From: Cerrena zonata
Lineage: Eukaryota; Basidiomycota; Agaricomycetes; Polyporales; Cerrenaceae
Reading direction: 5' to 3'
Assembly: GCA_038087015.1 (NCBI GenBank)
Contig: JASBNA010000104.1
Coordinates: forward strand, 33,033-97,032
DNA length: 64,000 nt
This document shows positions 14,165-24,870 of the stretch, in pieces; the first letter of the stretch is position 1, and each line of letters opens with the position of its first letter. A program made the translations under genes and the position numbers. The notes under the pieces are model-generated. The model was not told where the DNA came from, did not search any database, and saw only the letters and a list, made by a program, of their open reading frames with translations.

Positions 14165-14960
14165 ATGAAGTCCCCGAAGTCCCCGAAGCCTTCTCTCATT
14201 CCTCGTGAAGAACCCGCTCGTAGAGCCCTCTCGATCGCACTCAGCTATGCACATCTCGCGGATAAATATGACGACATTCTTCTTGAAACGGCCTTGCATG
14301 ATACTCCCAAGATCCGTGACTTGTTGATTGGTACGTATACTCGAGTTTTCCGTTTCGAGCATGCTACTCAGTCATGTATCTGTAGATGTGTACGGTTTTA
14401 ATGAGTCTGATATCACAGTTATGTGCGATGACGATCCAGAGAATCCATCTACGCGTGGAGGCGTCGTGGGTACTTGAAGTGTGGTATACTTGCTCGATGG
14501 GGATATTGAGTATCATCTTAGATGTAAGCCATGCGGGACCTAGCAGCAGATGCTCGTCCAAATGACAAATTTTAGTTCCATTGTGCGTACGCCTCTATTC
14601 TAAGTGTTCACAACATGTTCAATAACCCCTTTCAAAGTTTCAGGACATGGTTCCCAATAATGAGTGTCGATGGTACTAAGAAAGACGGGTTGGACGAAGG
14701 TGGGGTAACCAGTAGCATCACCGTGGAGCTATTACTTACATACGAGGACTTGGATGCAGTCGTCTACCCCTACAACATAGAGATAGACCCGGATGACACA
14801 GATTGGAGGAAGACTCGTAACCACACCATTGATGATGTACGTGTTTTCGTTTCCTCTATATTGAGACTCAAACCTTTGAACGTGGTAGGAGATCAATGAT
14901 ATCCTCATATAACCTTTACTACCGGGCTGTCTACTAACTGTACGTTCAGTGACAATGAAC
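14165..14960 (+). pseudogene. Metacaspase-like pseudogene (copy 1 of 3)
   Basis: Clearly related to the two metacaspases downstream. It keeps the N-terminal block (RRALSIALSYAHLADKYDD, DTPKIRDLLIG), the YGFNESDIT segment, an SGHGSQ motif around the catalytic His, KDGLDE, and the VVYPYNIEIDPDD block. It is broken in several ways. Where copy 3 reads VKAM there is a TAA stop (near 14521). A TAG follows near the end of the same exon. Two stops and a frame change come directly after SGHGSQ (near 14658). The exon with the catalytic Cys (DSCHSG in copy 3) cannot be found downstream. A repeated SPKSPKP at the N-terminus is odd. These are several lesions of different kinds plus loss of the 3' half, so this is real decay and not a single sequencing error. 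Confidence 0.75.
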
Positions 14961-16421
14961 AATTGGGTATATATGGTAACTTATTGACTTATCAAGATTG
15001 TTATTGCAGCAGGTACGCCGATTGCTCTCTGCGGCTGTCCGGGGCTGACCACGTATTGCACTAGCTCTGGAGTATTTTGGATCTCCGCTAGTGAGCCCGC
15101 AAGGTGATCAATGTCTCTTATAATGTTATTTGAATGGTTTATGGGCTTGTTTAGGTACCACGGGATCCGTCTTGGCGCGAAAATTTACCTTGCAGTAGAG
15201 GGGTACTGGTAACATCGAAAGTTCCATGATAGCAGAAAATAAGGATGGGCAGGAAGATATCCCCAAGCGAACAGAAAGCCCGGTCGAAATGCCAGTCCCT
15301 CTTGTTGTACGTTCTACTGTCTCTACGAAAATATACCAAGCTTATACAGAATCAGTGGCAAGGTTTGCTGGTCTGCTTGCAGGGACGATCAATTGGCTTA
15401 TGAGACAGGTCCGAACCGAGGTGCAAAAGGTGGATATTCGTTGCTAATATGTGGTTTAACTTTCGAGTGGATCACCGTCTTAGGCTTTCGCCTGTGCCAT
15501 GCGTACGTCAAATTAAAAGGCTCAAATTCCAGAATGTTTTCACTGAATGACGTATGGGCGAGAATCCAGACCCTGATCACAACGAACTTCTTACACCAGT
15601 CCGGTAGGCCTTTTCCAATCATCTCGTGCTACGATCGAGCTGAAATCGTGCTCAGCGATAAAATACAACAATTTATCAATCCGTATCATTGTAAGCCTCA
15701 AGTATGTCTCACATACCAATCTAAGTTCAATCTATGATCTCACGTCTCACCAGCATAGCGGCAATCGTTGATTCGTGAGTAGCACACACTCATCTACTGA
15801 CTTTCCGTGGTCTCTGTTCTTCTTATCTTTATCACAGTCTATGTATGCCCACGAGAAGCTCATCATCCGAACTCGACACCCCAAAGTTTAGTCTTGATGT
15901 GGGCATGGGCTACTTAGTCTGTACCACTACTCTTTATTTGGGGAATTAAACGAGTATGTGGTAAACGAGATCGTCAACTAGCATCAAGACTACTGCATAC
16001 TAGGACAAAGAACAGGCTGCTTGGGTAACTGCCATTCACAACACCGACCCTTCAAGTTATTACATAGATATTCAGATCTAGTACGGATAAAGTCAATTCC
16101 GAGTCATCGCCGAACCCTGCGCTCCTCAAAATCAATCCTGAGCCAGCTGATATGTAGATACGTATCTGTGATGTACACCAGCGACTGCAACTTAGATCGC
16201 AAATGCCAGCCCCAGCGGTTAGCAGTTAGTTCCTGCTCAACAAAGTTCTGTCATAGCTTCAGTTCTATCACAGCGTCTACTCCATTGAGGGACTGATTGT
16301 CTATACTTACTTCCCCATTCTTGCGCCCCCCAAGTCCTCAGATTGGCTTGGAGCGCGGGAGAAGGAATGTCAATGCAGGAAAATAGATAAGGTTAGTGCC
16401 CTGCCAGTGATGCCTGTCTGA
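14961..16421. other. Spacer between metacaspase copies 1 and 2
   Basis: No gene can be supported. Short open frames at 15.2-15.7 kb lack any recognisable motif and do not splice into either metacaspase. The stretch may contain decayed 3' sequence of copy 1: AATGAACAATTG at about 14953 resembles the exon of copy 3 that encodes KDEQLTYE, but the match is too short to be firm. Confidence 0.4.
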
Positions 16422-16429
16422 TATATAAG
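16422..16429 (+). promoter_or_regulatory. TATA box of metacaspase copy 2
   Basis: TATATAAG lies 106 nt before the start codon at 16528, in a plain upstream region. This is a strong match to the eukaryotic TATA consensus. Confidence 0.5.
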
Positions 16430-16527
16430 CCTGAGGCCTCGCTCCAGGGCAAAGATACTCATTCATCCCGCACATCCCATATTAACACATCGGTATAGAT
16501 ATAGATCCACAGTACTGCATCCTCGCC

Positions 16528-18328
16528 ATGGAATCAGAGCTCCAACTACCTCCTCGGCATCCCATCCGTAGAGCTCTATGTATCTCAGTCAAGTATGAAC
16601 ACGTGAAGGACCTTGACACCCTTGACACATCCTCTTATGATCCTCCGAAGATACGTGATTTGCTGATAGGTAAGCATGTTCGTGCTCGCAAGCTCTGTGA
16701 AAACCATTCACCACAAGCAGATGTGTATGGATGGGAGGAGTCCGAGATCACTATTCTAAGTGATGATCCTCCTGGTCAATATGAGCTTCCGACAAGGGAA
16801 ACCATGGTATATCTTTCTACAAGATATTCGCAGCATTTTCCTTACGCCATAACTGAACTGTAGCTTCGAGAAATGCGAAATCTCGTCCAGGATGCGCGTC
16901 CAGGCGATAGATTCGTATTTCAATGTTCGTGTTGCGTGCTTGCACCCTATTTGTCGATTCTTAACAAACATTCAGTTTCTGGTCATGGAGCGCAAAAGAA
17001 AAACAAGGATGGTAAAGAAAAGGACGGATATGACGAAGGTAGGACCCGCTATTACACCGATCTATAGACTATACATTCTTAAACCTCGTTTATTTCAGTG
17101 ATCTTCCCTTACGACGTAGAGATTGATCCGAGGGACGAGAAACTGTTGCAAAGTAGTAACAGTATCATGGATGATGTTTGTATAGGGTGCAATCCAATCC
17201 ATTCATCCCACTGAGCTGTTTTGTTCGAATTTGACAGGAAATAAATGATATACTCGTCAAGTCTCTACCGGGCGGAAGTCAACTCTCGGTGAGTCTCCCC
17301 ATTTTCCTATCCATTCTCCTACTTGACATAAAACCTTTAGATGATATTCGACTGCTGTCACTCAGGCACTGCCGCTGGTACTATTTCTCACTTATTGCCT
17401 TACCCCAACTGAACATTTCCAGATCTCCCACATGACTACGAGGACGAGTGCACATCGCCACTGTCCCCGATATCCGTCCCTATCGGTTTGTACTGTCGTA
17501 GCTTGCGTCCTTCAGTCTCGTATTGCTCACCTCTGTAAGCAGATGACGGCAATCCCTTTATCAGGACTAGGAAGAGGGGATTTACTGTTCGTGGTAGGGA
17601 TGCTGGAAGTCCGACTGTCTCGCCAGTCGCACCAAGCTGGGAGAGCGACACCAGTACAAGGAGTAATGATAAACCTTACGTGGTATGACTCATTATTTTT
17701 TCCAATTATTCAATACTATGTTGATCCTGAAATGCTCCCTGAGGTATGCTGGTCTGCGTGCAAAGATAATCAGCTTGCGTTCGAGAGACCAGGAGATACC
17801 GGAGGTGGTCTGTTTGTTGAGGTACATTCTCCTTACTCTCAGATATTATTTATGGGGTACTAATAGCAGACTACGCTTTCTCAACCACAGGCATTCACAC
17901 AAGCTCTCCGTACGTTTAACACTACACCATGTTTATTGAATCATTCACACCGATCAATAGGGAGGAATCCACGACATACTCATAACGGATTGCTTGGTCA
18001 TATCAGGTAGGCACCATGAACTACTTGGACGTCTCATATCGAACTCAAGACGATGGTTAGGGAAATAATTAGTGATATTGTGCGAGAGAGCATCGATTAT
18101 ACTACATTCAAAAAATACACCAATCCTCTCCAACTCCCACTCAATCCTCAGGTATGTATTACAGCATCCAGAGGGGCGAAGTATACCAAAAGCTGATTAT
18201 AATCACCAGTGGAGTTCCAATCTCAAAATCGTGAGTGCCTCTGATAATTGGTTTAGGCTGTCGATTATTGAAAGTCTGTTACTTGCGACCTGCAGGCAGA
18301 GATTGCGGAAGATGAAGTCATGTTCTAG
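16528..18328 (+). CDS. Metacaspase (caspase-like cysteine protease), copy 2
   Basis: Metacaspases are clan CD cysteine proteases that cleave after Arg or Lys. In fungi they act in stress responses, proteostasis and cell death. The spliced product is about 330 residues. Both members of the catalytic dyad are present: His about 101 in FSGHGAQ and Cys about 167 in IFDCCHSGTAA. The substrate-pocket region KDGYDE and VIFPYD, the DEINDILVKSLPGG strand and the WSACKDNQ motif follow in normal order. The frame stays open only with a 47 nt intron right after the Cys motif (donor after GTAA) and an 89 nt intron at 17482-17570. There is no proline-rich or zinc-finger prodomain: the protease fold starts almost at residue 10. 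The C-terminus ends EIAEDEVMF. It lies between a dead copy and an intact copy, all on the + strand. Confidence 0.85.
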
Positions 18329-18975
18329 TTTCTGTTGTAATCGAATTGAGGAAGATGCATTATATCCCGAATGTAAGTTGGGCGATCTTTCACTGGGTGT
18401 TGGTTTTATTGAGAAATGGCCAAATTCAGATCAACGAGGAAATTGACTGATGCATTTACATAATTGGTGTATATCTTTATCCCAAAGGAGTAAACACCTA
18501 TATTAGCTAGTATGTGAGTCCACTAGGTGCCGTGATAGCCATGATAGGCGTTTGTATATTTGAAAATAACTGATTGCTTCCATGCCTCCAATCATCATCT
18601 CCTACATACTTGAACCAACTGCCAGCGGCGCCAACGCGTCGTGTACCATGTCAGATTGAATGATATTTTGTCGTCTCGGGTAGCACAATAGCTATCTGAC
18701 GCTTGACTAGTACGAACCTAATTTCACCTGCGGAGAAATTGGAAACATATTAACCCCATATCTTCGACCGAGTGGCATCTCCCATCTTCTGGTGTGAGAC
18801 AACGCTCACCGAGGAATGACAGTGCTGTGAAATCCTCCTTCCGAGATCTTCTTTGCTTGTCGCTGAATCAGCGCTCATACCAGCACTGGTATGGTTCCTG
18901 AACTTTCCTTAGTGTCTCAAATTGCATCAATGTTATTGATGTCAATGAGTGCTCGGCCGTGGGTCCCAAGCTAGA
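18329..18975. other. Spacer between metacaspase copies 2 and 3
   Basis: No coding sequence, repeat or RNA gene is recognisable. It must hold the terminator region of copy 2 and the promoter of copy 3. Confidence 0.4.
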
Positions 18976-18982
18976 TATATAG
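18976..18982 (+). promoter_or_regulatory. TATA-like element of metacaspase copy 3
   Basis: TATATAG lies 54 nt before the start codon at 19030. Two ATG triplets between it and the start would open only tiny frames. They are probably upstream of the transcript start, but could be short upstream ORFs. Confidence 0.4.
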
Positions 18983-19029
18983 CAAAACCATGAAGTAGAG
19001 ATGCTGCTCGCTGATTAAGTCTCCCCACC

Positions 19030-20795
19030 ATGATCGTCCCCGCTGCCCATCGTCGTCCCATCCGCCGGGCTCTCTCAATTGCGGTCAGGTATGAGCACCT
19101 CGCAGAGCGGGGTGCAGAATGGGTACTTGAAGGGACACACCATGACCCTCCAAAGATTCACAAGCTGCTAACAGGTACGATACTTCCCTGACATGTGTGT
19201 GAGTCGAGCTTATGCGTTGCTTAGAGGTGTACAAGTGGAGAGAACCGGAAGATGAAATCACTATCTTATGCGACTACCCTCCTAACGAGTACATCCTGCC
19301 TACTCGAGATAACATCGTGAGTGAACACATGTTATACGCATTGAAAGTCTAGATGATCAAGTCGTTATAGGTAAAAGCGATGAAGAATCTCGTTAGAGGT
19401 GCAGAACCCGGAGACGAGTTCATTTTTCATTGTACGTTAGTGACATTCTTAATCCTGATAGTTACTGACTCTTTTCAGTTTCAGGACATGGTGGACAGGT
19501 TCCCAATTACGACGGGACGGAGAAGGATGGTCTTGATGAAGGTACGCTCACATTTCATGTCGCTATCCCAGTTTCAAGCTAATAACGGCGATTTGAACCC
19601 AGTGATTTATCCCTTTGATGTGATATTGGATATGGACAACCAACCCAGCAATTACATCCTTGACGATGTGAGTTGTCATGCTAGATATAAGGACAATTTC
19701 TGATCAACATTATAGGATATACACGACATCTTGGTCGATTCTCTACCAGGTGGTGCTCGTATGATAGTAAGTGATTTGTGGCGCGTAGAAACTGGATGAC
19801 TGATGATCCCGAAGATGATCTTCGACTCCTGTCACTCTGGTACTGCAGCGGGTAGGGAATTTTTCTCTATTCTTAAGAGCCCTACTGATATTATCGGTGT
19901 AGATCTTGATAATGACGCCTCGGACTTCTGCTGGTCCCCCCTTGTAACCAGTCCTCGAACTAGTGAGTATCGTGATATTACCCGAAGCTGTCAGCATTTC
20001 GACTAAGTACATATCTTAGGACTTGGAAACGGGCCATTCGTCAAGCAGCCGAAGGTACTCAAGAAGAGGGGTGAAGAAGAATACGACGGGCAACAACTAT
20101 CGTCCCCTGTGCTGACGTCATGGAACGATTACAGCAGATCGGCGCAATCCGAGACCCAGCCTTACGTCGTAAGTCTTTGAACATGCTCTTGAGCCATCTT
20201 AAGCCTAATCTTCTATAAGACTTGTTGGTCTGCTTGTAAAGATGAACAATTGACTTATGAATGGATACAAGGCGGTTTATTTGTCGAGGTAAGTTGTAAC
20301 TATTTTGCTTACATTCAGTATGTGCTCATTGCTATTCGTAGATTTTCACTCAGACATTGAGTATGTGCAATGTTCTATCTATTTATTTATGACTAAATCT
20401 CATGCTGGCATAGGGAGGAATCCTCACCCTACACACCGACAATTACACGCTAGTTTAATGTAAGTCGTGATATCAGTCACGGAGTGGGCTGGACGGATTT
20501 CCTTATCACCTCGATCACAGTCAACAGTTTAACAATCTGTACTCTGCGTACCTCAAAGTTCAGAATGGATCATCAAGTGACACAGAATCGGAGCCTCCCA
20601 CCCCACCACCATATCCTCAAGTGAGCCTATCTCACCATTTTTTTGATCTCGTTATGCTTTAATCTAACTGTTTATTCCCTATCTCTAGTTAAGCGGAAAT
20701 CGTCGTATTGTAAGTTGTTGATGTTGTGTTCCTGACTCGGTGGTTGACAGGTCTTTTTGATTTTGCAGCCTGCCGACATGACATTTGTCTTCTAA
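19030..20795 (+). CDS. Metacaspase (caspase-like cysteine protease), copy 3
   Basis: Intact paralogue of copy 2, about 333 residues after splicing about a dozen short introns. It starts with RRPIRRALSIAVRYEHLAE and has the catalytic His at about 103 (FSGHGGQ) and the catalytic Cys at about 165 (IFDSCHSGTAA). It also has KDGLDE with VIYPFD, LVDSLPGG, CWSACKDEQLTYE, GGLFVE and HPTHRQLHASL in the order expected of the fold. As in copy 2, a short intron sits directly after the Cys motif. There is no N-terminal prodomain. The last exons encode a Ser/Thr/Glu/Pro-rich linker and LSGNRR before PADMTFVF. Its Cys motif (DSCHSG) is the canonical one, while copy 2 has DCCHSG. It is probably cytosolic, as no signal peptide or membrane segment is seen. 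Confidence 0.88.
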
Positions 20796-21377
20796 ACCGA
20801 ACTATAACTTCATTTCACCAGAACCACGCTCATTGAACTATTTATTCTTTCATACACCACTATTTATGGGACTGTTGTATTTTAGTATTCTAGCGATTTC
20901 TGTATGTACCATAGGCACTTTGTGTAGTATTATACGTCCACTGAATGTCAGGACACATTTGACATTGTTACCGGGAGCTTGGCATTAATCAGAGATTATA
21001 GCTCCCGTCAGTGCATTAAACCTGCCACAATTTGATGAGTTTCAATCGCTTCAAGGTACTTGCGACGCGAAGCCATTGCCTTTTCTGGCCGTGGGAACTC
21101 CGACATATTAGTAAAGCACGGTTCAGATTGAAATACCATCTAACCTTCGAGCTGCCAACTTACAAACATATACGCCCTTGGAGATTTCTAATGCTTTGCT
21201 CAGACACTCCTTGAGAAAGTTGCTCTTGTCTCCCGGCTGTACCAAGAATCTATTCAATAATCACCTGAGTAATCATTCTTCGTGTTCTTGATTAACTTCG
21301 TCCATTATCTAATCTAAGACCAAGACGCGTCGAATCCTCACAGCAGTTCAACAGGAGGTTGTTTTATACGACTTGTC
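20796..21377. other. Intergenic region before the LIM gene
   Basis: No gene, repeat or RNA can be supported. Only short, motif-free open frames occur. Confidence 0.4.
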
Positions 21378-24300
21378 ATGGCCCAGAACGCATACCCTGC
21401 TCATATGTACCAACAACAAGCAACATACCAACAAGCAAGTCCTGTACCACCATATCCGCCACAATCGTACCCACAACCTAATGTCTACCAGTACCCTACC
21501 TCCGTCGATACCCAACAGCGCTATGCACCTGGACCTTCTCCTCAGCCTCACTACCCCCCGATACAGACACAGTTTCCAACAAGACCGCAACCGGGTCCAC
21601 CATCACCATACTCGCCTGGCCAGCCACCGATACAACAATCATCGCTGCAGTATCATCAACCCCAACCTGTAGTAGCTGCTTCTCCTTCTTATATTACACA
21701 ACGTTATGCTACGGGCGCATACCCCTCACCTACATCGCCCGCTAATCCGCCATCATCGTTCCGTAGACCATTACCGAACCCAGGCTCGTTTGCACGACCC
21801 GGCTCTGTGGCTCAAGCAGAGGGTGCTTCAGCAGCCATGGCTGCCCAATCTCGTCCGCCTACGCACCACAGGCCTTCGAGCTCGCTCTCTATCCCTCTTC
21901 TTCCTCTGGGTCTCAAGTGGCTGCGGCAATTTCAAAGTTTAGCACCATGTCCGTGAATACTCCGGGTGCGTCTCATGGACCTGGCTCTGCCTCTGGAAGG
22001 CCGTTGCCACAACCTGGTGCGCGTTCTACGCAGAGCGTTGATTTGACTCGAAGAGGGAGCCCCAGTAAACAGCCTTCGATGATGCAGCAACATGCCGGGC
22101 CATCCAACTCAGGCAACAGTGTACAGTCCGATCTACCACCTGTTGGTCAGAAATTCGTACCGCTCTGGAAACGTGCTCTTCCTTCCCCTGCAGTACAGGG
22201 TGGCTCGGCTCCGAATACTCCTGTCATGCAGAGTAATACTCACAACATGTCACCCATTCCACCTGGTCCGTTGCCAAACACTATTGCTGATTTGAGACCC
22301 AGTCTACAATCTCAAGCTGTTGTTGGGAGACGTGGAACTACATCTCGTCCACTTCCTCAATCACCTGGCATGACACCACAAGCAGGGCCCTCTCGCGGTA
22401 GTGTACCCAACATTAACTCTCACGGACAGTTACCCAATCCCCCAAATCAATCCCCTGCTTCCGTGCCACGGCCGGGACCTGCTCCTCTCAATTCCACTTT
22501 GTCTCAAATGGATAATTCGGTTATTCCCTCAAACTCGCCTTTTATGAGGCGAGAACGATCTCGTACGCTCCCGCAGCCTAGTGTGGCGTCACCGACTGCT
22601 CCTGCTATGCAAAGGCCGGAGCCCATCGGACGTAGCGTTAGAACTCCGTCTACCTCGTCTGATGACGACTTGAGTGGTATCTCCCTGTTGCAAAGAAGGT
22701 CGATTCATAAAGATGCTAACGGAGTCAATCCAGTACCAACTGCACGAACACCCAGTCCGCAATATGGTATCAAAGATATGCCTTCACGCTCACCGCAGAC
22801 CACCCCCAGAGGACAATCGGCTGGAAACAGTAACCATGTTCGTGCACCCTCTTCTCCAACTCGTCAGCGCCCACCATTACCGGTACGCAGGGATACTTCT
22901 CCTGTTCGTCCGGATCCGTCTCATCAGACGACCTCGAGTAGTCCTGAGAGGGTACCTACGCTCATTCATGATGCCTCTGAACGGCAGTCGTCAATTTATA
23001 AATTTGCTGTAATGGACGTTTTGGGGATCAAGGGACCAGAAAGCCCGACGAAGAGAACTCAACAATCTAATCCTACGCCGGCGATGAGGAGGTCTCAAAC
23101 AGAACAACCTCGGTGGCCTGATGATGTTCCTAAGCTGCCTAGACCTCCTGCACAGAACATGTCAGCTCCGGGATCTTCACGGAGCACCTCTCCATCAAGG
23201 ACATCACAGATCAGGTCGGATCTCCCTGTTCGAGACCAGTCCTTAAATAATCCTGTCGCAAACGTATCCTTCAGGGAACGACAGAGTTATCATCACCGAG
23301 CCCCACCTAATTTAGATGATGCACCTCCCCCATCGTTGCGTAGATCGCCCTCGCCTGACCCCCATCGACGAGCTCCTTCTGGATTACCCAATATCAGGAC
23401 GCAGACACATAATAGCTGGACCTCACCCACCTATGGCCGGACCCCTTCCTCTGCAGTTACACCCGACTCTGCTGCATCCATTTTTACGTTGTCAGAATTC
23501 CCTGCTGTACCGACGCATGCCCCACAACCCCTACCTCCACAAATTAACATCAATTCTCTTCCTCAAGTCAAATCAAATAAGGGCGGTCCCAGAAACTCAC
23601 CCCAACGACATTCACGTTCAGCAAAGCGGGAGGAAAATGAGCGTCCATCCATACCGAAAATCTCGTTCCCCGCCGATCCTAATGACTCTGATGATTCGGA
23701 TGGCCCTCAGCCAGTCATTAATGTCTCTGGTCCCGATGGAAACTCCTCCAATCCTGTAATCTCTATCGGCAATTTCGATGACGATGACGACGACGGTCAA
23801 TTCCCGGGTATCTCTATCAGTGTTGCTGATGATTCTACACCCAGTCAACCGGAACGACCTCGTCGAGCTCATCGTGACCTACCACCTCCTGCATCAGTGC
23901 TAGGGAAAGGTGGTCGATTCTGTGGTGGGTGTGGGGGAACTATCATTGGCAGAATCGTCAGTGCAATGGGTGAAAGGTGGCATCCGACGTGTTTCAAGTG
24001 TGTCGTTTGTGATGAACATCTGGAGAACTTGAGTTCGTATGAGCACGAAGGTAGACCCTATTGCCATCTTGACTATCACGATGTAAGCTGGAATTATTTA
24101 GGCATTCTAGGCTAATAACTAACATCCGATTCATCTTTCCGTAGATGTTTGCGCCTCGTTGCTACCACTGTCAGACAACGATCGTCGACGAGATTTTCAT
24201 CACTCTAGACGACCCAGACCTTGGTAAACGAACATATCACGAGCAGCATTTCTTCTGTGCTGAATGTGGCGACCCATTCGTTCCTCCTGGATCCGGTAGC

Positions 24301-24669
24301 CGTAGCTTTAGCGGTGATGGTACCTTTAAAGCCGACGAAGACGACGTTGGGTTCACAGTCTACAAGGGACATCCTTATTGCGAGACTTGTCATGTCAGAC
24401 TACGGATGCCAAAGTGTCAGAGATGTAAGAAGAGTATTCGAGATGGAATGCAAGCCGTTGAAGCCCTTGGAGGGAAGTGGTGTTGGGAGTGTTTCACTTG
24501 TGCCGTGAGTTCCAATATTCCTTCGTGTATCCATTAACTGTCGTGTCTAACCGTGTTGGATCATTTTTAGAGCTGTGATCAACCCTTCGAAGACCCATCG
24601 TTTTTCCAGCGCGATAATAAAGCGTTCTGTGAACGTTGTTTCAGCATTATGATTAAGAACGAAATGTAG
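21378..24669 (+). CDS. Three-LIM-domain protein, paxillin-like scaffold
   Basis: About 1,055 residues. The first three quarters are Pro/Ser/Gln-rich and probably disordered, with many SPxxP-type and PPxP stretches and an acidic Asp run shortly before the LIM region. Three C-terminal zinc-binding LIM domains follow. LIM1 starts CGGCGGTIIG and has WHPTCFKCVVC. LIM2 starts CYHCQTTIVD. LIM3 starts CQRCKKSIRD and uses Cys where LIM domains usually have His (KWCWECFTC), which still allows zinc binding. Introns at 24083-24144 and 24505-24570 fall in the LIM region. The layout matches fungal paxillin-like proteins such as fission yeast Pxl1, which act at the actomyosin ring and at polarity sites; that role is inferred. 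A one-base frame break at the CCC run 21893-21895 separates the first 170 or so codons from the rest. Adding one C restores a sensible serine-rich reading, so an assembly indel is likely. Confidence 0.85.
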
Positions 24670-24870
24670 TCGCCTCTTTCTGTTTTCTTTGTATTCTCAT
24701 CCACGACCATATTTATTCAGTTCTTGCTTTGCTATTCGTATTACGATCCACAATTATTTATTGTAACCAGCATCCTTTCTCAAAATGTTGTATAAATGAT
24801 TTATAGAATTTGATTTCTATTCGCACCTGCCATAAACTCTGCAAAATGCCCCTCTTATGTTATATCCCTC

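Noticed and set aside
15226..15737. Overlapping short frames between metacaspase copies 1 and 2
   Set aside because: No caspase or other motif, and they do not splice to copy 1 or 2.
16528..18328. Calling metacaspase copy 2 a pseudogene because of the TGA after the Cys motif and a later frame change
   Set aside because: Both disappear when a 47 nt and an 89 nt GT-AG intron are used, at places that match copy 3.
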